DNA of 33,576 nt from Clostridia bacterium (GCA_028698585.1 JAQVWG010000008.1:1-33576), one strand, 5' to 3'. Counted from the stretch's first letter, positions 16,848 through 26,279 are shown. The notes: generated by a model not told the origin, from the sequence alone. A program made the numbers and translations.

Positions 16848-17296
16848 TTAGGTCTAGCAGACAGAGTAGAATACTTGAGTTAATTGCTCAAGACGATATA
16901 GAGACTCAGGAGGAGTTGGCTAGACTTCTTATTGCCTCTGGTTATAATGTCACGCAGGCAACAGTATCTAGAGATATCAAGGAATTGGGGCTGGTCAAAG
17001 TGTTGGCAGACAGCGGTGTATATCGCTATGCTAGTATCAAGGATGTTGATGTTAAGGTATCAAGTAAACTTATTAATGTTTTTCGCGAGACTGTGATAGG
17101 CGTGTTCTGTATCAATAATGATGTTGTTGTTAAGGTAGTAGAGGGTAGTACGCAGATTGTATCCTCTATCATAGGTCAACTGTCAATACAACAGATAGTA
17201 GGTAAGGTAGAGGGCGCTGATACAGTGCTGATTATCACGCATAGAGAACAGGACGCTAAACAAGTACAAGATAAGTTAGACAGTCTGCTTAAGTGA
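16844..17296 (+). CDS. argR: arginine repressor ArgR/AhrC
   Basis: Arginine-responsive hexameric regulator. The 150 residues have a winged-helix N-terminal domain with TQATVSRDIKELGLVKV (about 37-53) and a C-terminal arginine-binding/oligomerisation domain from about 75. The usual GDDT arginine-binding motif reads GADT (124-127), keeping only the second Asp, so ligand binding may be altered. In Firmicutes this gene normally sits beside recN, as here, and the location does not imply local arginine genes. Confidence 0.93.
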   Translation: MIRSSRQSRILELIAQDDIETQEELARLLIASGYNVTQATVSRDIKELGLVKVLADSGVYRYASIKDVDVKVSSKLINVFRETVIGVFCINNDVVVKVVEGSTQIVSSIIGQLSIQQIVGKVEGADTVLIITHREQDAKQVQDKLDSLLK

Positions 17297-17362
17297 TATA
17301 ACCTATGATTATAAGAATACATCAGCAATACTGATTATAGAGAATACTATTAAACACATAAT

Positions 17363-19087
17363 ATGATTAAGAGTTTATACATCGAGAATATTGCGTTGAT
17401 AGATCAACTATCAATAGAGTTTGGTAAAGGGCTTAACTGTCTATCTGGCGAGACCGGTGCAGGTAAGTCAATTATTATTGATGCACTTCAGTTCGTACTG
17501 GGCGAGAGAGCCGATAAGTCGTTGATTAAACACGGACAAGAGTCGGCGTCAGTTGAGATTGTGTTCGAGGTGGACGACCACAGTAGAGTGCTCGAAGTGT
17601 TAGACGAGTACGGATATACACCAGATACCACTATAATTATTACACGCAGGTTGGCTATCGAGGGTAAGAATGAATGTCGACTCAATGGGCGTAACATTGC
17701 ACCATCCACTCTTAAGGAGATTACTATCCATTTGGTGGATGTTTTCGGACAGAGCCAGCACCTCAATCTATTTAAGACCGACAACCATATTAAGGTATTA
17801 GACGGCTATAAAGTGTCGATTAATAATGTTCTAACGGACAGCAGTCAATACCTAGTTCATATGGGCACACTCAACACGCAACACAGGGGTATTATCAGCC
17901 AACTTAAGCAGTTCGGTGGTACAGAGGCAGAGCGCACTCGTACTCTGGATATGCTCAAGTATCAGATTGACGAGATTAATAAAGCTCACCTAGACGAGGC
18001 AGAGGAAATTGATCTGACTAATAAGAAATCACGCATTGCCAACACGGCCAAGATTGCACAATCGCTTAGTGATAGCTTGTCCCATCTCAACGGCGACAAG
18101 GGCGCACTCAGCTTGCTTTATCAAGCCAATAACAGTTTACTCAGTATTACACGTATAGATGAACAGGTTAATCAACTGCACGACAGGCTTAAACAGAGTC
18201 AAATCGAAGTTGATGATATAGCCAGTAGCCTTGATGACTTGCTTAATGAGCTGGATTATCAACCATCCACCGTCGACTATATTGAACAGCGCCTAGACAC
18301 GTATAAATTGCTCAAGAGAAAATACGGTGGTAGCGTAGAAAACGTTTTGACTTTTTTGTGTCAAGCGCAGGAGCAGTATGAGTCATTGTCGAATGCGACC
18401 GAACAGATTGATAAACTGAATAGTCAGCGCGTATCAATCGCTAGGCAGATGTATGATACAGCACTATTATTATCTCAGCATAGACGCTTATGCGCTCAAC
18501 AGTTAAAAAAAGATGTTGAAAGTCAACTAGCCGACCTTGGTATGAAGGGTGCCACTTTCGACGTATCTTTTTCGAGCCAACCTTCATTCGAACAATACGT
18601 CGACGAAGTATCCAGCAGGGGATTCGACAAGACAGAGTTCCTGTTATCTGCCAACACCGGCGAGCCACTCAAATCTCTCGCCAAGGTTATCAGTGGTGGC
18701 GAGATGTCTAGGTTTATGCTGGCAATTAAGAATATAACTGCCAATATCGAGCAGATTCCTACAATGGTATTCGACGAAATCGACATAGGTATCTCTGGCA
18801 AAGTTGCTCAAATGCTGGCAATTAAGCTGTCTAACGTGTCTAGCAATTATCAGACCATAGTCGTAACACACTTACCGCAGGTCGTAGCAATAAGCGACCA
18901 CAATCTGCTCATTTCTAAATCCGTAGTGTCGCAACGCACAGTCACAAATGTGCAGAAATTATCACGCACTGGCAAGGAAAAAGAAGTAGCACGCCTTGCA
19001 GGTGGCGAGAATCTCAGTGAATATTCCCTGCTATACGCATCACAAATGATTGATTGGGCAGACAATATCAAGAACAATAGCAATTAA
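17363..19087 (+). CDS. recN: DNA repair protein RecN
   Basis: SMC-like ATPase that acts at double-strand breaks. The 574 residues show a Walker A GETGAGKS (29-36), a long coiled-coil middle (about 160-370), the ABC signature VISGGEMSR (about 440-449), Walker B MVFDEID (about 466-473) and the switch histidine region VVTHLPQV. Length is normal. No clear SD precedes the ATG. A duplicated terminator region follows 120 bp downstream. Confidence 0.96.
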   Translation: MIKSLYIENIALIDQLSIEFGKGLNCLSGETGAGKSIIIDALQFVLGERADKSLIKHGQESASVEIVFEVDDHSRVLEVLDEYGYTPDTTIIITRRLAIEGKNECRLNGRNIAPSTLKEITIHLVDVFGQSQHLNLFKTDNHIKVLDGYKVSINNVLTDSSQYLVHMGTLNTQHRGIISQLKQFGGTEAERTRTLDMLKYQIDEINKAHLDEAEEIDLTNKKSRIANTAKIAQSLSDSLSHLNGDKGALSLLYQANNSLLSITRIDEQVNQLHDRLKQSQIEVDDIASSLDDLLNELDYQPSTVDYIEQRLDTYKLLKRKYGGSVENVLTFLCQAQEQYESLSNATEQIDKLNSQRVSIARQMYDTALLLSQHRRLCAQQLKKDVESQLADLGMKGATFDVSFSSQPSFEQYVDEVSSRGFDKTEFLLSANTGEPLKSLAKVISGGEMSRFMLAIKNITANIEQIPTMVFDEIDIGISGKVAQMLAIKLSNVSSNYQTIVVTHLPQVVAISDHNLLISKSVVSQRTVTNVQKLSRTGKEKEVARLAGGENLSEYSLLYASQMIDWADNIKNNSN

Positions 19088-19213
19088 CTGCATGGTATTC
19101 CTTTGCGTTCTTCTGGCTCCCGACTACTGACTAGACATAGTAGAATTGAAACATAATTAAGAGTAGTTACTATCAACTAGTATAGATAAATGGTGGTTAT
19201 ATAGATATCTATT

Positions 19214-19245
19214 TGGATAATCAGTTATGGATTATCCATTTTTTT
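19214..19245 (+). terminator. intrinsic terminator of recN, copy 1
   Basis: Perfect 9-bp stem TGGATAATC (19214-19222) with GATTATCCA (19230-19238), 7-nt loop, then seven T. Confidence 0.9.
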
Positions 19246-19387
19246 GTACTTCACAAGTGATTAACTATAGGTGTAATACATTACCCTTAATGTCAATGAT
19301 ATACATTACAATTGAACTTACTGTATCCTTATTAAGAGTTCTATTAACAATGTCTATAGACAAATGGTGGTTATATAGATATCTATT

Positions 19388-19419
19388 TGGAAAATCAGTT
19401 ATGGATTATCCATTTTTTT
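19388..19419 (+). terminator. second terminator copy, one stem mismatch
   Basis: TGGAAAATC (19388-19396) with GATTATCCA (19404-19412), 7-nt loop and seven T. One substitution breaks the stem of the duplicated terminator. Confidence 0.65.
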
Positions 19420-19490
19420 GTACTTCACAAGTGATTAGCTTAGGTGTAATATATCACCATTAATGGCAATGATATATACTTCTGTTATAC

Positions 19491-20232
19491 CCAGCGTACC
19501 CTCAATCATATTATATCGCGTGTTGTGTAACGCCTTAGTCTACACTATTGACAACGGCGCTTCTACATCTTCTGCACAGAGTTCTACGTTAGATAATTAA
19601 TACGCAGTAGTTATCCATGCAACTAATCTGGACTCACGGACATCAGTAATACAACCAAGTGTTACTCGTAATTTATTATCACTTCTATTAGTTGCTTGAA
19701 CAAATACTGTTATTGTACTTATATTGTCTCCACTCAATGTTACAGGTAACGATAGATGAATTACAATTATTGACTATTCACACCTTCTGCATTAATAAAT
19801 TATCGTCGCATACGCGCTCTCACCATTAGATGCTACGCATAAACCCACAGGTCTATCCACAACGATACACATCACTTAATGCCTTTGTTTACCGTAACTT
19901 ATCAGCATTACCATTCTATGTGTTCTCTTAACTTCAACGCGATTACGTGCAGTAGATTAAACTGGAAAACGGTTCCTTGTACTACCGATTTATGCACATT
20001 TGCAATGAACAGAATGTTATGAATCACTCCAATATGAGTTAATGCGTACATACTATTATTCATTACGGGCTTAGAGTAAGTCACTTAGTGGCATGCATTA
20101 ATTGTTAGGGTCTTATTGACATCTAAGGGATATATTTCAACCCAAAATGTGTTATGACAATAAATATTCCACGTGCTGATGCGACAAACTAATCTCATCT
20201 AAGCAAATAAGTAAAAAAAGGATATATATCAC
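19491..20232 (+). other. spacer upstream of spoIVB
   Basis: About 740 AT-rich bp with no credible gene, no recognisable tandem repeat and no certain promoter. Nothing further can be supported. Confidence 0.5.
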
Positions 20233-21315
20233 ATGAGAAGAAAAATATGTATTGCTATTGCGCTACTCGTACTATGTTGCGCAATGCTACTACCCAAGAG
20301 CGCATTCGCCATGTCGCAGACCGCCGAGCAGAGCATTCCATTGTTTGATAAGGTTGGGGACTTGTTTTTCCCCAGCCCTAACTATGAAATCAAAGAAAAA
20401 GTTTACCTCTCCGGTAAGCCTGTAGGTATCACTGTTGATGGTGAGGGGGTTATGGTCATTCGCCTTAATGAATTCGTCAGTGATAACGGCGTTGTATGTC
20501 CAGCCAGTTTAGCTGGGATACAGGTAGGTGACAAAATCGTTAGTTTTGGCGGTGTCGCAATTGATAATGTCAACACGCTAATTCGCCTGTCCGACGACAG
20601 CCACGGTACAGCGACTTCAATTGTATATATCCGTGATGGCAAAGAGCATAATACGACTATTACGCCAGCACTAGACATACTGAGTAACACATATAAGATT
20701 GGTGTATGGGTTAAAGACGGTGCAAGCGGAGTAGGCACATTGACATACATTAGGAGCAACATGCAGTTCGGCTGTCTAGGGCATCCAATCATAGATGTGA
20801 CAACCAATGACACGCTTAGTATTACACAAGGTTCAATATATGATTGTACTATTACTGACATAGTAGTTGGCGAGAAGGGAAAAGCGGGTGAATTAAGAGG
20901 GCAGTTCGATATTGAGGACAAGATAGGTACTCTGTATATTAATAACAGATATGGTGTTTATGGTAACATGAGCACATTACCTGATGACTTCAAGGATAAT
21001 CTATACTCGGTAGCGCCAGCATATAAGGTGAGACCGGGCAAAGCACAGATACTAACAACAATAGAGGGAAACACACCCAAGTTGTACGATGTAGAAATCA
21101 TCAAGGTCGTACCTCAAACAAGTGTATCCGACAAGGGTATAGTCCTACGTATTACCGATAAACTTCTTCTGCAAGCCACAGGTGGAATAGTGCAAGGTAT
21201 GAGTGGTAGTCCAATAATTCAAGACGGCATATTCGTCGGTGCAGTAACGCACGTATTCATTAATGACCCAACGAGAGGATATGGCATATTGGCTGAATGG
21301 ATGTTAGAGAATTAA
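20233..21315 (+). CDS. spoIVB: SpoIVB serine peptidase (S55)
   Basis: Forespore-secreted protease that triggers pro-sigma-K processing during sporulation. The 360 residues comprise an N-terminal signal/anchor (about 5-26), a PDZ domain (about 60-145) with ASLAGIQVGDKIVSFGG, and the S55 peptidase domain. In that domain the likely catalytic histidine is H184 in GCLGH and the serine S324 in QGMSGSP. It is shorter than the ~425 residue B. subtilis protein, mostly in the linker. Position after recN is classical, but spo0A, normally next, is absent and a repeat-filled spacer takes its place. Confidence 0.94.
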   Translation: MRRKICIAIALLVLCCAMLLPKSAFAMSQTAEQSIPLFDKVGDLFFPSPNYEIKEKVYLSGKPVGITVDGEGVMVIRLNEFVSDNGVVCPASLAGIQVGDKIVSFGGVAIDNVNTLIRLSDDSHGTATSIVYIRDGKEHNTTITPALDILSNTYKIGVWVKDGASGVGTLTYIRSNMQFGCLGHPIIDVTTNDTLSITQGSIYDCTITDIVVGEKGKAGELRGQFDIEDKIGTLYINNRYGVYGNMSTLPDDFKDNLYSVAPAYKVRPGKAQILTTIEGNTPKLYDVEIIKVVPQTSVSDKGIVLRITDKLLLQATGGIVQGMSGSPIIQDGIFVGAVTHVFINDPTRGYGILAEWMLEN

Positions 21316-21390
21316 TACCTTCATTGCCACAGTGGTGCAATTAACATTTGTTTCGTACTTCTAAGCAGGCGTCGACATAATAGCATTCAA

Positions 21391-21547
21391 TAAGTACCCA
21401 CAACAGACTCGCCTAGTAGTTGAGTTAGGTCAATGATAATCTTAACTAATAATGAGTACTGTTATAGTTATGTGCATTATCACTCACAGGTTATCAGATG
21501 AATAAGGTAAGTACCCACAACAGACTCGCCTAGTAGTTGAGTTAGGT
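21391..21547 (+). repeat. 40-bp direct repeat in the spoIVB-spoIIM spacer
   Basis: An identical 40-bp segment at 21391-21430 and 21508-21547, offset 117 bp, starts TAAGTACCCACAACAGACTC. A weaker third relative (CAACAGACTAGCC) follows near 21630. Looser matches (CCTTCATT.CCACA.TGGTGCA at about 21320 and 21671) suggest an older layered duplication. Confidence 0.85.
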
Positions 21548-21750
21548 AACTGCGACCGATATATCACAAGGTGCTTTTGACATGTATTTCGTTCATCTGA
21601 GCAGGCGTCAACCGATAACATTCGGTAATTAACTGCAACAGACTAGCCGAAAAACGCAGTTAGCGAATGACTACCTTCATTACCACACTGGTGCATTCAG
21701 CATATGTTGTATTCGTTTGCATAGGTATCAATAGATATCATGCAGTCTAG

Positions 21751-21975
21751 GTTATGCTGTTAAGAACGGCTAAAAATATGCGTGAATATATGTTGTCTTG
21801 GGTAAGCTGACAGTGTAACGATTGTGTCAATATCTATACGAGCAATGCTCGAAGTTATGCTGTTAAGAACGGCTAGAAATATGCGTGAATATATGTTGTC
21901 TTGGGTAAGCTGACAGTGTAACGATTGTGTCAATATCTATACGAGCAATGCTCGAAGTTATGCTGTTAAGAACGG
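21751..21975 (+). repeat. 103-bp tandem repeat, 2.2 copies
   Basis: Units at 21751-21853 and 21854-21956, differing at a single base, plus 19 bp of a third (21957-21975). Each full unit ends with a small palindrome, CGAGCA-A-TGCTCG. The near identity implies a recent event. It stops 40 bp before the SpoIIM-like start. Confidence 0.95.
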
Positions 21976-22015
21976 ACTAGCGAATAATGTTGTATCTGCC
22001 AACATAGATTATTAT

Positions 22016-22603
22016 ATGGCATTTATTAACTGGCTAAAACATTGTTTAGGCGACATATTGCACCACTTAACGCGCAAAAAATTACCGTTGATACTGTTAT
22101 ACTCAGTGTTCGGTGCGTCTTTCCTGCTGTCGATGATATTCCTGCGCATAGACCTAGAAAATCAGCTTATTGGCAATTACCTAATTAATATAACGATTAT
22201 CTGTAAGGCAAGTTTTTGGAACACGCTTTGGCAATTACTGTGGACTACGGCTTCTATAACGTTCCTGCTCTTCTTATTGTCAGCACTTAATAATGCTCTT
22301 GTGCCGTCAACTGTGGTAGCTGTTGCAAGAGGCATATCGTTCACACTCTTCCTCAAGTCTGGTACGCAACTGTTCGGCATTGCAACCATGTTGTATTTAC
22401 CGATAATCTTGGCCCAAAACGTGCTTATTGTGGGCATATCTGTCTGCACTGTCAGTATTAGTTGTACGCGTTCAGGCTTGTTGCTCCGAAAACTCAGGTC
22501 TAATATTCCATTCTATGGCTTCATACTATTGCTGTGCCTAGCATTCTCGATTGTCAGCGCCATTGTCGTGGTAATAGTATTTAAACCCGTCTTCGCTCTT
22601 TGA
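22016..22603 (+). CDS. spoIIM: SpoIIM-like membrane protein
   Basis: Integral membrane protein of 195 residues with about five or six hydrophobic helices (near 25-43, 60-85, 92-110, 118-148, 165-190). SpoIIM works with SpoIID and SpoIIP in septal peptidoglycan hydrolysis and engulfment (known). The ALVPSTVVAVARGISFTLFL and LPIILAQNVLIV segments resemble the SpoIIM RGFSLGF...LPQN pattern. It lies upstream of deoB-dacF, where spoIIM lies in B. subtilis (there with fur and xerD in between). Sequence similarity is loose. No SD is visible at the ATG. An unrelated small membrane protein is the alternative. Confidence 0.65.
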   Translation: MAFINWLKHCLGDILHHLTRKKLPLILLYSVFGASFLLSMIFLRIDLENQLIGNYLINITIICKASFWNTLWQLLWTTASITFLLFLLSALNNALVPSTVVAVARGISFTLFLKSGTQLFGIATMLYLPIILAQNVLIVGISVCTVSISCTRSGLLLRKLRSNIPFYGFILLLCLAFSIVSAIVVVIVFKPVFAL

Positions 22604-22742
22604 CAACAGTCTAGCAAGATTACCGACAATATACCTGCAGAGTCTAATTGATATCAAGTGGCGTTTAGCGATAGCAATGTGCAGTTGATACGTAGCGTGC
22701 TAGATTTTTGCCAAAAAATAATGTATAACCTACTCTATTTGA

Positions 22743-22771
22743 TTGCCATATTCGTTGCGATTTGCTATTAT
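22743..22771 (+). promoter_or_regulatory. sigma-A-type promoter of deoB
   Basis: TTGCCA (22743-22748), 17 bp, TATTAT (22766-22771). Start of transcription is near 22778, a leader of about 28 nt to the deoB ATG. Confidence 0.6.
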
Positions 22772-22805
22772 ATCATAGGTAGTTATTTTGACAAAAGAGG
22801 TGCAC

Positions 22806-23954
22806 ATGAGGGCATTTATTATTGTGATTGACGGCTTCGGTATCGGCGAATTGCCAGATGCCAAGAAGTTTAACGACTCGGGCGCCAACACGCTTAAGAA
22901 CATCATCAATAACTATGATATGCGTTTGCCGGTGATGGAATCACTCGGTCTATTTTCCATTGATGGCGTTTATGGCAACAGCAATACTGAGCGTAGCGCA
23001 TACGGTCGGGTTGCAGAGTCTTCAACTGCTAAGGACACCACCGTAGGTCATTGGGAGATAGCCGGCGTTGTCACACATAACGCATTTCCCACTTTTCCTA
23101 ATGGTTTCCCTGACTCGTTAATTAAACAATTAGAGAATGTATTCGGCAAGAAAGTGCTGTGTAATAAGCCTTACAGTGGCACAGAAGTCATTAAGGATTA
23201 TGGCAAAGAACACATAGCCACTGGATGCCCTATAATCTACACTTCGGCAGACAGCGTATTGCAGATTGCTTGTCACACAGATATAGTGTCTATTGAACAG
23301 TTGTATAGTTGGTGTGAACAAGCACGCAGTCTATGTATTGGCGCTTATAATGTAGGTCGGGTTATTGCTAGACCGTTTAGCGGTGAATATCCTTACGTGC
23401 GTACCTCCCAGCGAAAAGACTACTCTGTATCTCCTCCGACCAAGACTCTCCTTGATGACTTTGCCGATAATGGATACTGTAGTATAGGTGTTGGCAAAAT
23501 TGAAGACATATTTAATTCCCATGGACTAACGCAGAGTTATCACACTCACAATAATAAGGAATCTATGGATAAAACTATCCAGTTGGTCAAGACTGACTTC
23601 GATGGACTGGTATTCGTCAATCTAATTGATACAGATATGTTATATGGTCATCGCAGAGATGTATTCGGCTATGCGCAATCGCTAGAAGAATTAGACACTC
23701 AACTGGGTATACTTCGCTCCTGTCTACGACATGATGACATAGTCTATCTAACAAGCGATCACGGAAATGACCCCTGTCACAAGGAGCACACGGACCACAC
23801 TAGAGAATACACTCCATTAATGATATTCGGCAATAGAATCCTGCCTACCAACCTCGGCACATTGCAGGGATTAGATACAATTGCCAACACTGTTAGAGAC
23901 CAGTTCAATATGCCTCACGGCGACAACTCTGTCTGGGACAGAATCTCTGTCTAA
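22806..23954 (+). CDS. deoB: phosphopentomutase
   Basis: Interconverts (deoxy)ribose 1- and 5-phosphate in nucleoside salvage; a binuclear metal enzyme of the alkaline phosphatase superfamily. In 382 residues D9 in VIDGFGIGE, the nucleophile region KDTTVGHWE (76-84), NLIDTDMLYGHRRD, SDHGNDP and TDHTREYTPLM are all present. The ATG at 22806 follows AGAGGTG; an in-frame TTG at 22788 would swallow that SD. Punctual neighbours (xerD, punA) seen in relatives are absent. A perfect terminator follows 80 bp downstream. Confidence 0.96.
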   Translation: MRAFIIVIDGFGIGELPDAKKFNDSGANTLKNIINNYDMRLPVMESLGLFSIDGVYGNSNTERSAYGRVAESSTAKDTTVGHWEIAGVVTHNAFPTFPNGFPDSLIKQLENVFGKKVLCNKPYSGTEVIKDYGKEHIATGCPIIYTSADSVLQIACHTDIVSIEQLYSWCEQARSLCIGAYNVGRVIARPFSGEYPYVRTSQRKDYSVSPPTKTLLDDFADNGYCSIGVGKIEDIFNSHGLTQSYHTHNNKESMDKTIQLVKTDFDGLVFVNLIDTDMLYGHRRDVFGYAQSLEELDTQLGILRSCLRHDDIVYLTSDHGNDPCHKEHTDHTREYTPLMIFGNRILPTNLGTLQGLDTIANTVRDQFNMPHGDNSVWDRISV

Positions 23955-24034
23955 CCATTTATCTTATAAGCATTTAATCAGTTGTCGGCTAATCACGGTA
24001 GATTGCACGTAAATATACATTAATTGTCTATTAG

Positions 24035-24057
24035 CATCACTTTTTAGTGATGTTTTT
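24035..24057 (+). terminator. intrinsic terminator of deoB
   Basis: CATCACT (24035-24041), TTTT loop, AGTGATG (24046-24052), then five T. Confidence 0.92.
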
Positions 24058-24322
24058 GCATATATAGACCTAATTCACGCAGATAAATGGGCGCTCGGCA
24101 GCCTGAGTTAAATATGTATTCGCTTGACTCTGTTATGTATAGGCGAGTATTGCTTATGCACTGCGCTTACTCTTGATACGCATAATTCCAACTAATTACT
24201 GTAAGTGTAATGCAACATTAACATATGTTATCAAGTTGAGATGTCTCAATTACAGTATATCGATTCTGTTGTTTGTCGGCAACTAGCTTATAGAGTAGGC
24301 TATTCCTCAGTTATCATCTTTA

Positions 24323-24618
24323 ACTATCCTGTATGACCGTTACTACATACTGTATCAAGTAGGCTTTTGGGTAAACTTATCTACCTTTCTAGTTAACCGT
24401 TGTCGCTCAGTATAATGAGATATTTATTTCATAGTATATTGCTTACTATCCTGTATGACCGTTACTACATACTGTATCAAGTAGGCTTTTGGGTAAACTT
24501 ATCTACCTTTCTAGTTAACCGTAGTCGCTCAGTATAATGAGATATTTATTTCATAGTATATTGCTTACTATCCTATATGACCGTTCTACACATTGTATTA
24601 AGTATGTCTTTTTTTTGG
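24323..24618 (+). repeat. 122-bp tandem repeat in the deoB-dacF spacer, about 2.4 copies
   Basis: Units at 24323-24444 and 24445-24566 differ at one base (CCGTTGTCG against CCGTAGTCG). A third, diverged part-copy runs from 24567 to about 24618. No gene is seen elsewhere in 24058-24853. Confidence 0.95.
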
Positions 24619-24865
24619 TTAGAGCTTCTACCTTCATTTTTGACAGTTACTGCCTAGCATATTGAGTATGTTGTTTCCCACTTACTGCTGTTTACTACTC
24701 TACTAGACTACTGGCTGTAATTACTCACGAACGCTTATATAGTAATTACGTCTCGATATTATTTCACCAAATGCTAATCGTGCTCGTCTATCTCTACCGT
24801 TATTGATACATAATTCTATTTAGGCATGCGCACACTAAACTTATCAATTCAACGAGGTGGTAATA

Positions 24866-26014
24866 ATGAAGAAACTATTAGTAATACTGGTTGTTCTAAT
24901 TGCCTTACTGTTGGCTGTGATTGCGCCTATGGCAGTTTTCGCCCAACAAGGTAGTGCAGTCAGCCTTACGAGTAAAGCAGGCCTTATTATGGACGCAGAG
25001 ACAGGTCATGTCATATTCGAGCATAATTCTACAGTTGCCAGGCCTATTGCCAGCATGGTCAAAATAATGACTTTATTATGTATCTATGACAATGTACAGA
25101 GTGGCAAAATATCTCTGGATGATGACGTTAGTATTAGCAGTAATGCATCAGGCATGGGCGGGTCTCAAGTTTTTCTTGACGCCAACACGGTTCATAAGGC
25201 CAGCCAGCTAGTCAAATCAATTATAATCTGTTCTGCAAACGATTCTTGCGTGGCTATGGCCGAACATATCAGTGGCAGTGTAGATAATTTTGTTCGCGAC
25301 ATGAATGCTAAAGCACGTCAACTCAATTTAGTTAATACCTACTTCGTCAATTGTACAGGTCTACCTGCTGTTGGTCAGTTCTCTTGCGCTGTAGACGTAG
25401 CAGTTATGATGCAACAACTTATCAAGTACCCCAATTTCTTCTCCTATGCTTCTGTATGGATGGAGGATTATGTACACCCTGACGGCAGAATAACGGGTAT
25501 GACTAATACTAATCGTCTGTCCAGGTTCTACAGTGGTTGTGATGGGGGAAAGACGGGCTATACATCCGAAGCCATGCACTGCCTTTGTGCTACAGCAATA
25601 AGAGGTAGCACTCGCTATATAGCAGTCGTTATAGGCGCACCTGACAGTAAAACCCGTTTTGCAGAAGTCGGTAGATTACTTGATTACGCCTTTGCCAACT
25701 ATGAGTGCAAAGTGCTATTACCAATGGGTGCTCTTAATATGCAGACCGAAGTCAAGGGAGGCAAAAGTGAAACTTGCCCATTGAGTGCCAGTAACAGCCT
25801 AGCCATATTTGGCAGGAAAGGTGATACTAATGCCGAAGTCAAGTTCGACCTACCCACCCGCATATCTGCGCCCATTAAACAAGGTGACATTGTCGGTATG
25901 GCTTACCTTATGAAGGACGGCAACATTATCGCCGAAACAGAAATTGTGGCTACGACGGACATAGATAGCAAGAGTTACTTCGATTGCGTTAGAGATATTA
26001 TTAGGAGTTTTTGA
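24866..26014 (+). CDS. dacF: D-alanyl-D-alanine carboxypeptidase DacF-like
   Basis: Low-molecular-weight penicillin-binding protein that trims stem peptides; the dacF position suggests a role in spore cortex. The 382 residues start with a signal peptide (about 1-26, AVFAQ). The active-site motifs are S63-MVK66, S123-A-N125 and K229-T-G231, followed by a C-terminal PBP5-type domain (about 285-370). The ATG at 24866 has GAGGTGG five bases upstream; an in-frame GTG at 24857 lies inside that SD. In Bacillus it precedes spoIIAA-AB-sigF, which are not found here. Confidence 0.93.
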   Translation: MKKLLVILVVLIALLLAVIAPMAVFAQQGSAVSLTSKAGLIMDAETGHVIFEHNSTVARPIASMVKIMTLLCIYDNVQSGKISLDDDVSISSNASGMGGSQVFLDANTVHKASQLVKSIIICSANDSCVAMAEHISGSVDNFVRDMNAKARQLNLVNTYFVNCTGLPAVGQFSCAVDVAVMMQQLIKYPNFFSYASVWMEDYVHPDGRITGMTNTNRLSRFYSGCDGGKTGYTSEAMHCLCATAIRGSTRYIAVVIGAPDSKTRFAEVGRLLDYAFANYECKVLLPMGALNMQTEVKGGKSETCPLSASNSLAIFGRKGDTNAEVKFDLPTRISAPIKQGDIVGMAYLMKDGNIIAETEIVATTDIDSKSYFDCVRDIIRSF

Positions 26015-26015
26015 C

Positions 26016-26180
26016 ATGAATTATATATCATATAGACTAAGTGATGACACATCGTTATCAAATATTAACAATAAACATCTAGAGGATAACCCACAACCTA
26101 ACGCTATACACTGGCACAACGACTATCCCTATATGAGATCTATCTCTGCGCTGTTCTTAATTAATACCGACTTGATGTAA
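26016..26180 (+). CDS. possible small protein after dacF
   Basis: A 54-residue open frame begins one base after the dacF stop, with AGGAG at 26003-26007 (8 nt spacing) inside the end of dacF. This is an arrangement typical of translational coupling. It is polar, with HLEDNPQPNAIHWHNDYPYM near the middle and no membrane segment. The dacF terminator lies 42 bp downstream. I recognise no family. The SD could simply be chance, and an open frame of this length is not rare in AT-rich spacers. Confidence 0.4.
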   Translation: MNYISYRLSDDTSLSNINNKHLEDNPQPNAIHWHNDYPYMRSISALFLINTDLM

Positions 26181-26221
26181 TGGGCTATCAGCACTGACAA
26201 TAGAAGCAGTTTATTTTTGCG

Positions 26222-26252
26222 AGCGACTTTGCATAAAGTCGCTTTATTGTTT
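26222..26252 (+). terminator. intrinsic terminator of the dacF unit
   Basis: Perfect 9-bp stem AGCGACTTT (26222-26230), GCAT loop, AAAGTCGCT (26235-26243), then a T-rich tail TTATTGTTT. Confidence 0.9.
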
Positions 26253-26279
26253 GACAAGTCTGTCGTTGTTTGTTAGAAT
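26251..26279 (+). promoter_or_regulatory. sigma-A promoter of the site-2 protease-scpAB unit
   Basis: TTGACA (26251-26256), 17 bp, TAGAAT (26274-26279). Start of transcription is near 26286, about 11 nt before the ATG at 26297, so the mRNA has almost no leader. Confidence 0.75.

Larger units (their letters stand above)
19156..19490 (+). repeat. 174-bp tandem duplication carrying a terminator
   Basis: Copy 1 (about 19156-19330) and copy 2 (about 19331-19490) are highly similar over AAATGGTGGTTATATAG and beyond. They share the hairpin with T-tract at offset 174 bp and diverge towards their ends. Confidence 0.92.

Noticed and set aside
19227..19463. 78-codon open frame in the recN-spoIVB spacer
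   Set aside because: It is produced by the 174-bp duplication, reads through the terminator hairpins and repeats its own peptide; no SD.
19855..19865. DnaA box-like CTATCCACA
   Set aside because: A single imperfect copy without clustering or dnaA context; not an origin.
20049..20055. CATACTA as a sporulation-sigma -10 for spoIVB
   Set aside because: No -35 at the right distance and 180 bp from the gene; a chance match is likely.
21391..21975. CRISPR array
   Set aside because: Repeats are too few and too long, directly abutting or overlapping larger units, with no uniform spacers or cas genes.
22788..22793. TTGACA as a -35 box before deoB
   Set aside because: It lies only 18 bp before the ATG with no -10 downstream; the TTGCCA-17-TATTAT pair upstream fits better.
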